The position numbers and the translations under genes were made by a program. Positions 10,818 to 21,690 of a stretch of DNA of 64,000 bases are shown piece after piece (position 1 is the stretch's first letter; every line of letters begins with the position of its first letter). Source of the DNA: Rhizomys pruinosus (lineage: Eukaryota > Chordata > Mammalia > Rodentia > Spalacidae); NCBI GenBank assembly GCA_009823505.1, contig VZQC01006595.1, positions 124,001-188,000 on the forward strand, written 5' to 3'. Under the pieces are notes generated by a model, which was not told the DNA's origin, did not search any database, and saw only the letters and a program-made list of their open reading frames with translations.

Positions 10818-10905
10818 GGGGCTAAGGCTGTAGCTTAGTGGTAGACCACTTGCCTGGCATGTGCAAGGCCTCAGGTTCCATTCCCGGCACCACAAGGAAA
10901 AAATA
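10818..10905 (+). mobile_element. ID-type SINE
   Basis: GCTGTAGCTTAGTGGTAGAC and TTCCATTCCCGGCACCAC. Confidence 0.8.
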
Positions 10906-11484
10906 AGTGTCCCCAAACTCACCTGCTGATGATTTCTCATGGTTCTTCAGGGCTGACTGACAGTTGTGCTGCTGATCTAACCTGCTCTCTTTAATGAACT
11001 TGGAACAGGAGCCTTCCTGGGGTCTCTTGCTCTCAGGACTGACATTCAGGGCTGTCCATGTTGTGGTATCCACTGCCTGGACAAGGCATTTGCCACTTGG
11101 GGATGGAATGAACTGTCCTCAGAGGCCTGGGAGCCAAGTCCACTTCACCCCAACATACAAAACTAGCACGAGGCCAGACGGGTACAGCTGAGCCTGTCCC
11201 AAGGAGGCTGGGAGAGGAAGGGGGGCAGAACCCAGCAGGGACACAATCCTGGAGCCTGAGCAGCAGGTGCGTTATTCCGTGGCTCTCAGTGCCATGGCTC
11301 CCTCCATCCCACAGCTCCCGGGCCCCTGTGCTGTCTCCTGGGAAGGCTCCTGCTGGCTGGGAGGACCGTCCCCAAGGCCAGGTCGTGGCATTTGCTGCCC
11401 CCTTGCTTTCCTCTAAGCTGACCCCAGACCCCACTGACCTCTGTGTCCTGCTCGCCTTGTGATGTTCCCTCCAGGTTCCTTGAG

Positions 11485-11584
11485 GCCAGAGGTGACCCCT
11501 GTCCCAGCAAGGATGTGTCCTCAGCACCCTGAGCTTGTGCCTCTGGCTCACCCCCTCCCGGTGCTGAAGGAGGCACTGGATAAG
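11485..11584 (+). CDS. LACTBL1: LACTBL1 exon 2
   Basis: The exon reads PEVTPVPARMCPQHPELVPL followed by AHPLPVLKEALDK and ends at TAAG|GTGAGT in phase 0. It links the membrane anchor to the catalytic domain. Two acceptors are possible: CCAG at 11471-11474 (exon start 11475) or TTGAG at 11480-11484 (exon start 11485). Only 11485 keeps frame with the exon 1 donor at 9088, giving Glu-Pro-Glu-Val at the junction, so I chose it. If exon 1 is something else, 11475 with its better polypyrimidine tract would be preferred. Confidence 0.75.
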
Positions 11585-11726
11585 GTGAGTGATGACCCAG
11601 GAGGACACTGGGAGTGTGGTGAGACCTCGGGAGGAGGGGCATGCCCTCCATACTGTGACATCCACTCACTCAGTCACTCACTCACTCATTCAAGTATATT
11701 TTATGGAGTACCTGCTCTGTGTCTAG

Positions 11727-12140
11727 AATCCCAGCACTCAGGAGTCAGAGGCGAAAAGGTCACTCCAACTTCCAGGCCAGCCTGGTCTACATAGTAAATT
11801 CCATTAGCCAAGGCTAGATAGCAAAACCATGTCTCAAAAAAAGAAAATACTCAGGAGGCAGAGGCAGGCGGATCTCTGTGAGTTCAAGGCCAGCCTGGTC
11901 TACATAGTGAGTTCCAGGCCAGATAGGGCGACAGGGAGACCCTGTGTCAAAAAGACCAAAATAGCGTGGTGGCGCACGCCTTTAATCCTAGCACTCGGGA
12001 GGCAGAGGCAGGCGGATCTTTGTGAGCTCAAGGCCTGCCTGGTCTACAGAGTGAGTTCCAGGACAGCTGGGCTGCAGGGAGACCCTGTCTCGAAAAGACA
12101 AAAAAAAAAAAAATCAAAAAGACCAAAATATAAAAAAATA
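11727..12140 (+). mobile_element. Three B1 copies in tandem
   Basis: Diverged copy 11727-11847, head-less copy 11848-11961, full copy 11962-12140; they stack head to tail in LACTBL1 intron 2. Confidence 0.85.
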
Positions 12141-12384
12141 AAAAGAAAGAAAATACAAGTGAGTTTGAAGGTGAAGGGAACAGTCATGATAGCATTTGTG
12201 CTGTGGGAAGGGGAAGGTGAGGAAGCGTTCAGGGACTGCAGGCCAAGATGCCCAGCCTTGGAGGGAGCAGCTCTGTAGGTGCCTGGGCTGAGGTGTGAGC
12301 ATGCAAGAGAGAGCCAGATGACCAAGTGCAGTGCAGAAGCTTGAAGATACAGGGCCATGCTGCAAACGGAAGGACCAGCGCCTG

Positions 12385-12935
12385 CAAGGTCACTCACAGA
12401 GGACCGTGAGGACACAGGGGGGAGGAGGGGAGCACAGGCCACAAGCAGAGGACTGTGAGGACACGGGGGGAGGAGGAGGAGCACAGGCCACACACAGAGG
12501 ACCGTGAGGACACAGGGGGGAGGAGGGGAACACAGGCCACACACAGAGGACTGTGAGGACACGGAGGGAGGAGGAGGAGCACAGGCCACACAGGGAGGAG
12601 GGGGAGCACAGGCCACACACAGAGGACAGTGAGGACACGGGGGGAGGAGGAGGAGCACAGGCCACACAGGGAGGAGGGGGAGCACAGGCCATGCGCAGAG
12701 GACTGTGAGGACACAGGGAGGAGGGGGAGCACAGGCCACACACAGAGGACTGTGAGGACATGGTGGGAGCAGGAGGAGCACAGGCCATGCACAGAGGACT
12801 GTGAGGACACAGGGGGGAGGAGGGGGAGCACAGGCCACATGAAGAAGACTGTGAGGACACAGGGGGGAGGAGGAGGAGCACAGGCCATGCACAGAGGTCT
12901 GTGAGGACACAGGTGGGAGGTAGGGAGAGATGGGA
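12385..12935. repeat. 49-bp GC-rich minisatellite
   Basis: Units begin at about 12397, 12446, 12495 and 12544 and continue to 12935, with a few shortened units near 12575-12610 and 12660-12690. Core words are CAGAGGACTGTGAGGACAC and GGGGGAGGAGG. About eleven copies in LACTBL1 intron 2. Confidence 0.92.
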
Positions 12936-12969
12936 TGAGAGAAAATGACAGCTCATGTCACAGAGGCCA

Positions 12970-13345
12970 CTACAACATGGTCACATACATGCAGACCCCG
13001 AGGCACATACATAGGTATCCACCCTCTAAGGTGCACACACAGGTATACACAGAGTTGCATATACTATGTAGACACACAGGTGCACACACACACAGGTATA
13101 CACACTGGGTTATACATAGAGGTGCACATACAGAGTACACACATAGGTGGATACACCAACCCCACATACAAGTACACACAGCTGTACATTCATGGGTGTA
13201 TATAGTTACACACACTGTGCACACATATATGAACATACAGGTGCACACACAGGTGCACACACAGAAGGGACATACACACAGGTGCACTCATGCAGCACCT
13301 GCACAGGCACACACCCAAAGATGCACTCACACAGATGCATATGCC
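12970..13345. repeat. CA/TACA-rich simple repeat
   Basis: Imperfect GTGCACACACAGGTATACAC-type units, adjoining the 49-bp minisatellite. Confidence 0.9.
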
Positions 13346-14248
13346 ATAGCCTGACTTGCTGCGCTGGAGGATGCCTTTGCTCTGCACCAATCAGACCCTA
13401 CCATGTCATCCACTCACCCCAGGAGACACAGACAGAGAGAACAGGCTCAGAGGAAGCTATGTGAGGACAGGACTCCGACCCTGCCATCCACGGACTGGCA
13501 GAAAGAAGGGCAAGGCATTCACAGAAGGGAAGGTACACGTGGGCCATCGGCCTAGTGGTTCTCTGTTGATCCCTATGGAGCTTTTGTGAGGACAGGGAAC
13601 AGAGGCACTAAGTGGCCCCCAGGGACTGCTTTGCACAGTCTGGAGAACCTCTGGAAGCTTGAATGAATTAGTTTATTAAGGGTACAGTATGCCCATGTCA
13701 AAGAATAAATAGCAATCAGCAGCTATCTGCAGCAGTAATAGCAGACCATCAAGAAATCAGGACTGTGACTGGAGTAGCCTGATTGAGGACAAAGCATCGT
13801 CATCAAAGAGGAGGCTCACAACACCCAGCAGTATCCGCCTGGGGAGGTTGAGGCAGTCAGCTGGAGCCCCTGGCTGAGCTTCCCCCCATGTGAACTTCTG
13901 GCTTCTCTTCCCCACCACGGCCACTTTCATGTCGTGGGATAAGCAACAGTAACGTCTGGTGGGAGCTTCACCTCCGGCCGTGCTCAAGGATGCGGTGGTT
14001 TTACTCAGTGGCTGTTTTTCTGTTCCCCAGTCTCCCTGTTACAGAGCCAGGGTCCCAGCCCATCCCCAGACAGAGGTCTTGGAGGTCGCTTTGAGACAAA
14101 CATGAAATGGGGAGGGGAACTCTGCTTCCACAGCCAGCCAGCTTCTCTGTGAGCTTAAGCAGCACGTGGCAATTTACCATAAATATAACTACACCTCACA
14201 GGGTCCTGGAGATCAAAGACAAAGCAAGGATAATAACCCACCATCACA
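13346..14248. other. Unique intronic sequence, no gene seen
   Basis: LACTBL1 intron 2 without recognisable repeats or supported coding frames. Confidence 0.5.
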
Positions 14249-14415
14249 GCTAGGTGTGGTGGTGCACGCCTTTAATCCCAGTACTTGGGAGGCAGAGGCA
14301 GGCAGATCTCTGTGAATTCAAGGCCAGCCTGGTCTACATAGAGTTCCAGGCTAGCTGAGGCTACAAGGAGACTCTGTCTCAAAAAGACAAAAAAAAAAAA
14401 GTAAAAGAAAAAAAA
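14249..14415 (+). mobile_element. B1
   Basis: Full-length with A-rich tail. Confidence 0.92.
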
Positions 14416-14494
14416 GACCTTCTATCAAACACTCTGGCATCAGCCATGGGGTGTCCAAGCTCTCTAAATGCTCGAGGATAAACCCTGTCTACAC

Positions 14495-14520
14495 GGGGGG
14501 GGGGGAGGAGGGGGGTGGCG
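14495..14520. repeat. G-rich tract
   Basis: G10 run followed by GAGGAGGGGGG; quadruplex-prone. Confidence 0.85.
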
Positions 14521-14633
14521 CAAATGGGTCTAGTTTATTATATAGGGATGTGGAAATGAGGGAGGCAGAGCTTAGCACAGGGGAGGTAAAGCCATGGGCA
14601 AGGTGTCTGGTCATTGATTAAAAAGGGAGGCTG

Positions 14634-14801
14634 AGCCGGGTGTGGTGGCACATACCTTTAATCCTAGCACTTGGGAGGCAGAGGCAGGCGGATCTTTGTG
14701 AGTTCAAAGCCAGCCTGGTCTACAGAGTGAGTCAGGACAAGCTGGGGGCTACAGGGAGACCCTGTCTTGAAAAAAAAAAAAAAAAAAAAAAAAAAAAGGA
14801 G
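14634..14801 (+). mobile_element. B1
   Basis: Long A tail of about 30 suggests recent insertion. Confidence 0.92.
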
Positions 14802-14802
14802 G

Positions 14803-15110
14803 CTGAAAGAGATGGTTCAGTGGTTAGAGCACTTGCCGAGCAAACTTGGAGACCAGAGTTCAGGTCCCCAGCACCCATGGAAATGCTGAGTGGTTCTGGT
14901 ACAGTGCTTGGGAGGCAGAGACAGGAGCCTTGGAGCAATCTACCTAGATAGACTAGCTGAATCAGTGAGCTCTGGCTCTAGTAAGAGACCCTGACCCCAT
15001 ATATAGACATGTAGAGAGATGAAGGCAGTGTCAACTTCTGGCCTCCACATACACCTGCCCCCCACTTGGGAACACACATACACTCACACACCATACCACA
15101 CATACACAAA
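14803..15110 (+). mobile_element. B4
   Basis: ID-like head GTTCAGTGGTTAGAGCACTT, B1-like middle, then ATAGACATGTAGAGAGATGA and a CACA tail. Confidence 0.75.
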
Positions 15111-15317
15111 CAAGGAATCCTTCAGGGAGCTCTGTCTGATGCAGATATGGGGGCGGGGCTGCTCTGAGCAAAGCCAGGCTCCTATGGGACACTCAAGGTC
15201 TGAGGCCCCTGGGCTGCCGTGTGCCAGGGTATAGCTGTGGAATGGGCAGAAAAACCTCTGGGCACAGGCAGGGGACTGTCACTGCACACACTTTCTGAGC
15301 TTGTGTTCTCCCCACAG

Positions 15318-15475
15318 GTGGATGGGATGCTACGCCTGGCAATGTCGGCCCCTGGCCTGGCCGCCATGTCTGCACTTGTTATCCACAATGACACTGTACT
15401 CTGGACGGGGAACTTCAGGAAGAAGAATGGCTCAGATCCAAATTCTGGACCCCCTAATGAGTACACCATGTACCG
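15318..15475 (+). CDS. LACTBL1: LACTBL1 exon 3, start of beta-lactamase-like domain
   Basis: Acceptor CCCACAG at 15311-15317, donor CCG|GTCAGC after 15475. The 158-bp exon reads VDGMLRLAMSAPGLAAMSAL, then VIHNDTVLWTGNFRKKNG and PPNEYTMYR. The pattern 'Ala/Ser-hydrophobic-hydrophobic-x-(H/N)-x-(D)-x-hydrophobic-x-W-x-G-x-(F/G)' is the first beta-hairpin of serine beta-lactamase and penicillin-binding folds. It ends two bases into the Arg codon completed by the next exon. No stop or frame disturbance is visible. Confidence 0.87.
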
Positions 15476-16267
15476 GTCAGCTGGGTGACCTCCAGGGTGC
15501 TGGGGGTGGGGGACAGCAGGGCAAGCAGAGAGAGAGGAGGCGGGAAGACCTAGCTGCCAGGCTTTGTCCTGACAATTCTATAAAAGAGGAGACAGAGAGG
15601 ACCAGTGAGTGCAGAGTGTCGCACCACAGAGGTCACAGGCCAAAGGAGAAAAGGAATGCTGGTCCCCTCCCTCTCCCTGCGTCACACGGGAGCCATAACC
15701 AGCTCCTGGCCCTGCTTCAGGTCCCTGTGAGTTGGTGGCACTGGCCCAGTTAGAAGCAGCTGCGGACACTAGGCTGCACACCCAGAGCCTCCCCTTCTGG
15801 GTGCTGCGTGCACAGTCCTCAATGCTGCAGTTGTGAACACACGTGCTCCCTCGATGCTGTGCGGATGGCATTCCTGTGGTGCCAGCCTGGGGCCCAGAGC
15901 TCTGATTGCCTTGATTCTGAGCACTCATTACCTCCCAGCATGCTGAGTGTTCTGCGTGCTCACGTCCCTTCAACCCTCTTCACATCCTGTGAAGCCTACA
16001 GTGAAGTCTCAGGAAGGTCTACTGAGAGCCCCCCCCCCCAAAGCCAGGCCTACTGCAGCATGGGTGGGCCTGGTAGAGGGCCTGGCATGGGGCAGATGCT
16101 AAACTACCCACCCTACCCCAGCTTCTGGTACATTCTAAGCCGTGGAGGCTGGGGATTTCAGCCCGAGTAGCCGATTAGGGCGCATCCAGGATAGGACAGG
16201 CTGGAGTTCAGGCCCAGGATGGGGACCGGGCTGATGGGGTGCTCTCTGAACCTGTGTCCTCACACAG

Positions 16268-16506
16268 GATCTCCAGCATCTCCAAGATCTTTCCGGTGCT
16301 CATGTTGTACCGCCTGTGGGAGGAGGGCATTGTGGCCTCCCTGGACGACCCTCTAGAGCGCTATGCCAGCACCTTCTCCATCAACGACCCGCTGGGTGTG
16401 GCCCCAGAACCTGAACCACAGGGCCCAAATGGAGAGTTTGACGACGTGGGCCCCATCGCAAAGCCTTCTCCTGTCACCCTCCAGAGGATGGCCAGCCAGC
16501 TCTCCG
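16268..16506 (+). CDS. LACTBL1: LACTBL1 exon 4, active-site SxxK exon
   Basis: Acceptor CACACAG at 16261-16267, donor TCCG|GTGAAC after 16506; 239 bp entering in phase 2 and leaving in phase 1. It reads ISSISKIFPVLMLYRLWEEG, then IVASLDDPLERY and MASQLSG at the end. Ser-Ile-Ser-Lys is the nucleophile box (Ser-x-x-Lys) typical of class C beta-lactamases and LACTB, followed by the usual 'hydrophobic helix, L-x-(E/D)-G, L-D-D-P-(L/V)' pattern. A low-complexity Pro/Glu segment (APEPEPQGPNGE) precedes the last 30 residues. The catalytic box is intact here, so the damage to this gene lies further 3'. Confidence 0.9.
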
Positions 16507-16692
16507 GTGAACCTTGGAGTTACCTAGCTGAGCCAAACCATGTTAGATGGGCCTGGGGGAGGCATGGGGCACAGGTTCCCACCTACCAGGTCCCTGCTAT
16601 TTCTTGAATGGCTGTACTTCTAACCCACAGGCCATGGGTGGTGACCAGAGTAGAAAGAACTCAGGTAAATCTAGATATTTTTTAAAAATATA

Positions 16693-16905
16693 TTAGGGGC
16701 TGGAGAGATGGCCTAGAGGTTAAGAGTGCCAACTGCTCTTGCAGAGGACCCGGGTTCGATCCCCAGCACCCAGATGGTGGCTGAGAACTGTCTGTGACTC
16801 CAGTTCCAGGGGAATCTGACACCCTCTTCTGACCTCTGCAGCACTGCACGACACGGGTGCACAGACCTACATGCAGACTGTACATTCATACGCATACAAA
16901 AATAT
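16693..16905 (+). mobile_element. B2
   Basis: Full-length, GGGCTGGAGAGATGGCCTAG head; 190 bp after LACTBL1 exon 4. Confidence 0.92.
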
Positions 16906-16921
16906 ATATTTTTTAAAATAA

Positions 16922-17103
16922 TATGCATGATATATGCCATATGTGTACGCCCACAGAGGCCAGAAGAGGGCATTAGATCCCCTTGAGCTCTGGACTTGGA
17001 GTCATAGGTGGCTGTGGACCATAATGTGTGTGCCAGGAACTGAACTCCAGTTGTCTGGAAAAGCAGCAAGCACTCTTAACCGCTGAGCAATCTCTCTAGC
17101 ACT
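16922..17103 (-). mobile_element. Old B2
   Basis: AGAGGCCAGAAGAGGGCATT and AATCTCTCTAGCAC. Confidence 0.8.
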
Positions 17104-17107
17104 GGGA

Positions 17108-17325
17108 TTTTTTTTTTTTTTTTGAGATAGGGTCTCATGTAGCCCAGGCTGGCTTAAACTTGTTACAGCCTTAGAATGACCTTGAACTTCTGATCCTCCT
17201 AACCCCCATATTTGAGTGCTGAGATTACAGGTGTGCACCATCACATCTGGTTTATGGGGAGCTGGGGGTGGAACTCAGGGCTCCATGCATGCTAGGCAAG
17301 CAATCTACCAACTGAGCTCGTTCCA
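17108..17325 (-). mobile_element. B4/RSINE-type composite
   Basis: B1-like GAGATAGGGTCTCATGTAGC then ID-like CATGCTAGGCAAGCAATCTA. Confidence 0.7.
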
Positions 17326-17592
17326 CAGTCCAGTGTGGAAATATAGACCAGACAGAGAAACAAGTTCACAGGTGAAAAGCAAGGTGGTGGGCCAGGATCT
17401 GTGTATTGTACTAACAGCAAAGCAAGAAGTTAAAATTGTTAGGTGAGTGTATAGTGAAGACCCTCCCTCCCTGAACACACATAAAGATCTTTCTAGAAGA
17501 CCACCTGACCCACAGCCTACAGGGAACAGAGGTGAAGGATGGGGAGATCTGACATGGCAGAGAAAAGGCTCTGAAGAATATTAAGAAATGTG

Positions 17593-17815
17593 GAGAGAGT
17601 TGAAGCGATGACTCAGTCGTTAAGAGCACTGGCTGCTCTTGCAGAGGATCCGGGGTTCAATTCCCAGCACCCACGAGGCAACTAACAACTGTAGTGCCAG
17701 TTCCAGGGGAAAATGACATTCTCTTCTGACCTCCGTTAGCACTACACGACGCAGGTGCACTTACACACATGCAGGCAATACACTCATACAATAAAAGAAA
17801 AATAATAAATATTTA
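17593..17815 (+). mobile_element. B2
   Basis: Diverged head GAAGCGATGACTCAGTCGTT, normal body. Confidence 0.88.
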
Positions 17816-17891
17816 ACAAAAAGAAATGTGAAAGGATGCTAACTTTCACTCGCTGTGGAATAAAAAAAAAAAATTAAAACTACAGTAACTC

Positions 17892-18130
17892 TGGGGCTGG
17901 AGAGATGGCCTAGAAGTGAAAAGCGCCGACCACTCTTGCAGAGGACCCGGGTTCGATCCCCAGCACCCACATGGCAGCTGAGAACCGTCTGTAACTCCAA
18001 TTCCAGGAGAACTCTAGTTCCAGGGGAATCCAATACCCTCTTCTGACCTCCGTGGCATTGCACGACACGGGTGCACAAACCTACGTGCAGACAGTACATT
18101 CATACACATAAAAAATAAATAAATAAATAA
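17892..18130 (+). mobile_element. B2 with internal duplication
   Basis: CCAATTCCAGGAGAAC followed by TCTAGTTCCAGGGGAA; (TAAA) tail. Confidence 0.92.
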
Positions 18131-18179
18131 AAACTACAGTAACTCACATGTTCCCTGTCAGACTGGCAAAGATAAAAAT

Positions 18180-18293
18180 CATGGACGCAGCAGCAATTCC
18201 AGCAGAGGGACCTCTGTGAGATCGAAGCCAGCCTGGTCTCCATAGGAAAGGTCAGGACAGCTGTGCCTACAGGGAGACCCTGTCTCAAAAAAA
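18180..18293 (+). mobile_element. B1, 5'-truncated
   Basis: Starts within the middle of the element at CAGCAATTCCAGCAGAG. Confidence 0.8.
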
Positions 18294-18374
18294 TCATGGA
18301 TGTAGCAAGTCGAAGAGGTCATGGGGACAATGGCCATCTTTTTTTTTTTTTTTAAGTCACTCCAGGAACATGGT

Positions 18375-18613
18375 TTACTTTATTTTTTAACATTTTATTT
18401 ATTTATTTATTTTTTTATATGTATGAATGTACTGTCTGCATGCAGGTCTGTGCACCTGTGTTGTGCAATGCCGTGGTCAGAAGAGGGTGTCAGATTCCCC
18501 TCGAACTGGAGTTAAAGACGGTTCTCAGCGGCCATGTGGGTGCTACGGATCAAACCCGGGTCCTCTGCAAGAGCAATCAGCGCTCTTAACTGCTAGGCCA
18601 TCTCTCCGGCCCC
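18375..18613 (-). mobile_element. B2
   Basis: Full-length, ends CATCTCTCCGGCCCC. Confidence 0.92.
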
Positions 18614-19057
18614 CGAACATGGTTTACTTTCTTGTGGGATTGCCAGACTGGGCCGCCTGCAGACACGTGGTGGAACAAAGGCAGGAGCAGAGCAGGGCAG
18701 ATGGCGACTGGGACCCACCCATGTACAGCCATGGGGCAGAGCCTCAGGTACAGAGGAAGAGGTCAGAAGACTGACAGCCTCTGGAGGAAGTGGGCATCGA
18801 TGTGCCCCTTGGGATTCTGGGAAGCCCAGACCTGCTCTGGGTGCTCTGCCTGGTGGTTTTAGTCCAGATCAATAGTGGCCATTTTAGTGGTTGTTTTCTC
18901 TGCATCTGAAAAGACAAGCTGGTTGAGTCTTATATGAGTATACGAGTGAATGGCCATCTTCTGTATTAGTGTGTGGGAGCACTTAAGGTAATGACCCCCC
19001 AAAATAAGTAGATAGACAAAACCTGTATGGAAGTCACCTGGAACTATTACAATGTCC

Positions 19058-19190
19058 TCTTTTCTGTTTGGGGACAGGGCCTCACACAGCCCAGGCTGCT
19101 CTGTTTTTACATTCTGTGCAGGGAAGACGACCTTGAACTCCTGGTCCTCTTGCCTCTACCTCCCGTGCTGGGATCACACCTGGCTGATCA
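19058..19190 (-). mobile_element. Old B1
   Basis: GGGACAGGGCCTCACACAGC and CCTCCCGTGCTGGGATCAC. Confidence 0.65.
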
Positions 19191-19198
19191 CAGTTTGC

Positions 19199-19288
19199 TG
19201 GGGCTGGAGCTTAGCTGTGGACTGTGCACTTGGCATGCAAAAAGCTCTGGGTTGATCCCCAGCACCAATAAAGAAAATAAAAATATAC
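19199..19288 (+). mobile_element. ID-type SINE
   Basis: GGGGCTGGAGCTTAGCTGTG head and GGTTGATCCCCAGCACC. Confidence 0.75.
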
Positions 19289-19299
19289 GCCCTTGTCAT

Positions 19300-19685
19300 A
19301 GTTAGCTTTAGCTGTCAACTTGACACAAACCCAGACTCACCTGGGAAGAGGAAACCTCAACCCAAGAATTTCCCAGATCAGATTGGCCTGTGGGCATGTC
19401 TGTGGGCATTCTCTTAGTTTCGAATTGACATTGGAGGGCTCAGCCCACTGTGGGTGGTGCCATCCCTGAGTATAGGAAAGGGAGCTGAGCAAGCCAGGAA
19501 AGCAAGCCAGTGAGCAGCGTTCCTCCGCCGTCTCGGCTTCAGTTCCTGCTTCCAGGTTCCTGTCTTGAGCTCCTGGCCTGGCTTCTCTCAGTGATGGACT
19601 GTGATCTGGAAGACAAAATAAACCCTTTCCTCCTCCTTCTGGTCATGGCATTTATCACAGCAACAAAAAGCAAACTAGGATACCT
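19300..19685 (+). mobile_element. URR1-like hAT/Charlie DNA transposon
   Basis: GCTGTCAACTTGACACAAAC, CAGCCCACTGTGGGTGGTGC and AATAAACCCTTTCCTCC match this rodent family as I recall it. A second copy is at 31408. Confidence 0.75.
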
Positions 19686-19763
19686 TTTGGTCTGGCAATT
19701 TCACTTCCAGGAAATTCTACCACGTGTAGAAGCCCACAGTTACTCCCTGCTGCAGTGGAACAG

Positions 19764-20032
19764 CCTCAATCCCAGCATTCAAAGTTTGAAGCCAGCTGGG
19801 CTTCATGAGACTCTATTGCAACACACACACACACACACCCCAAAATAAAAAAAAAGAGAGGGGCTCTTGCAGAGGACCCAAGCCAAGATCCCCATGGTGG
19901 CTGACAACCATCCGTAGCTTCAGTTCCAGGGGATGTGGCACCCTCTTCTGGCCTCTGTGGGCATGGCATGCACATAATTTACATACACACAGGCAAAACA
20001 TTCATACAGATGAAATAAAAATAAAGAAATAG
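19764..20032 (+). mobile_element. B1 fragment, (CA)n, and headless B2
   Basis: B1 remnant 19764-19820, CA run, then B2 from CTCTTGCAGAGGACCC onward. Confidence 0.75.
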
Positions 20033-20035
20033 GGG

Positions 20036-20164
20036 CAGGGTGTGGTGGCACATGCCTTTAATCCTAGCACTTGGGAGGCAGAGGCAGATCTTTGTGAGTT
20101 TAAGGACACCTTGGTCTACAGAGTGAATTCCAGGACAGCTGGGGCTACAGGGAGACCCTGTAGG

Positions 20165-20198
<34 letters not shown>
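20036..20198 (+). mobile_element. B1
   Basis: Full-length with very long pure A tail. Confidence 0.93.
20163..20198. repeat. Poly(A) tail of a young B1
   Basis: More than 30 uninterrupted A ending the B1 at 20036; suggests a recent insertion. Confidence 0.9.
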
Positions 20199-20471
20199 AA
20201 TGAACAAAAGAAGGAACTAAACTACCTCTATGTTCATCAGTAGGGAAGACCTAATAAACCATGTCACAACACCCAATCAAACACTATGTAGTCCTAGAAA
20301 TGATAATGCTTTTTGTTTATAATATCAAGTAGGTGAGAAGTTCACAAGTGTATATAGTATATACTATATAAATACTAACAACTGTATATGTATGATGTAT
20401 GTGTAATGTCATAATTAATATGCATATGTATTGTATAAATATGAAATGCTTCTTTTTTACATTTTTAAATT

Positions 20472-20668
20472 TTTTGCTTAATTTTTATGTGCTTGAGTGT
20501 ATTGTTGCATGTAAGTGCAATGCCTGTGGAGTTCAGAAGAAGGCATCAGATCCCGTGGAACTTGAGTTCTGGATGGTTGTTAGCTGCCCTGTGGGTGCTG
20601 GGAACTGAACCAGGGTCCTCTGCAAGAGCAGCCAGTGCTCTTAACTGCCGAGCCATCTCTCCAGCCCA
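20472..20668 (-). mobile_element. B2
   Basis: Moderately diverged, ends CATCTCTCCAGCCC. Confidence 0.9.
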
Positions 20669-20681
20669 CCTTTTTTTTACA

Positions 20682-20828
20682 TGTTTAATTCATGTGTATA
20701 CGTATGTGTGGAGGTCAGAGGACAACTTTCAGGAGTCAGCTCTCTTCTTCCACCATGTGATTCAGGGGATTGAACTCAGGGAGTCAGGCTTGTTGGCAGG
20801 TACCTTTACCTGCTGAGCCATCTCACCT
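20682..20828 (-). mobile_element. B3
   Basis: GGAGGTCAGAGGACAACTTT and TGAGCCATCTCACC. Confidence 0.85.
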
Positions 20829-20861
20829 AAATATTAAATAAGATGCATTGACTATCTTTGG

Positions 20862-21012
20862 GAGGATCAGGCATGCTAGTGCTTGCCTACAGTCCTAACA
20901 GTGGAGAGATAGAGGCATGAGGCTTAGAGTTAGTTCAGCATCATCCTCTTCTGCTACATGGTGAGTTAAAGACCAGCCTGGGCTAGAGATCCTGTCTCAA
21001 GAAGCAGCAAAC
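20862..21012 (+). mobile_element. Old B1/RSINE fragment
   Basis: AGACCAGCCTGGGCTAGAGA and GATCCTGTCTCAAG; close upstream of LACTBL1 exon 5. Confidence 0.6.
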
Positions 21013-21285
21013 AAACCAAAACCAAAACAACAACAAACCTTTGGACGAGAAGGAGATGAAAAGAGTTTGAGAGGGTAAACAGTGGCCAGGGAGAAGGGTA
21101 GAGGTCTCACTGTGTGCCCTTTCTTAGGACTCTGGATCATGTAAATGAATTCAGATAATAGTAAAGTACACTAACAAGCCACAATGACGCAGGCACTGCT
21201 ACAGACGAGGGGCCAGGGCTTGGAAGGCATCAGTGATGTCCCCAGTGATCCACAGACCTGGTAGTCTGACATTTTCTCTTCCCAG

Positions 21286-21391
21286 GGCTACCCCGAAGGC
21301 TGCGTTCCACTTCACTGCTGTGGCAAGGAAGCACCCAGGAGGCCCTGAGCCTGCTCAAGGATGATGTGCTGGTGGCCAACCCAGGAGCGAG
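21286..21391 (+). CDS. LACTBL1: LACTBL1 exon 5
   Basis: Acceptor TTCCCAG ending at 21285 and donor GCGAG|GTATGG after 21391; 106 bp, phase 1 in and phase 2 out. It reads LPRRLRSTSLLWQGSTQEAL then SLLKDDVLVANPGAR. In this family the stretch leads from the helix after the nucleophile to the Tyr box: the last Arg codon is completed by the next exon, giving Arg-Cys-His-Tyr-Ser. The intron before it is 4.8 kb and consists almost wholly of SINEs. Confidence 0.87.
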
Positions 21392-21589
21392 GTATGGGGT
21401 GTGCCCTGAAGCCCAACCATACCCAGGAAACTGCTTCACCTTCAGAGCCAGGAGAGTCTTAGGGTTACTGAATACAGCCCATCTTACAGCCAGAAATCCT
21501 GGGGATCAGTCAGGGAGCTCTACACAGCAACACTCAGAAAAGCTGTGCCCAGAATCCAGGTCTGTCCCCATCTCTTTCCCTCAACACAT

Positions 21590-21690
21590 GTGGTGCACAT
21601 CTGGAATCTCAGGAGGCTGAGGCAGGAGGATGGAGAACTTGAGCTACATAATGAGACCAAACCAAACCCCCAACAAAAATCCAAAATAAG
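21590..21690 (+). mobile_element. B1-like fragment
   Basis: AGGAGGCTGAGGCAGGAGGA and a short poor tail. Confidence 0.5.

Noticed and set aside
11033..11665. 210-codon - strand frame
   Set aside because: Antisense to LACTBL1 exon 2 and flanks; no splice or domain evidence.
12044..12910. 288-codon - strand open frame
   Set aside because: It runs through the 49-bp minisatellite and a B1; the peptide is repeat-derived and has no domain.
16693..16760. tRNA-like box A/box B sequence
   Set aside because: Belongs to the tRNA-derived head of B2; B2 and ID heads elsewhere were treated the same way. None folds as a complete tRNA gene.
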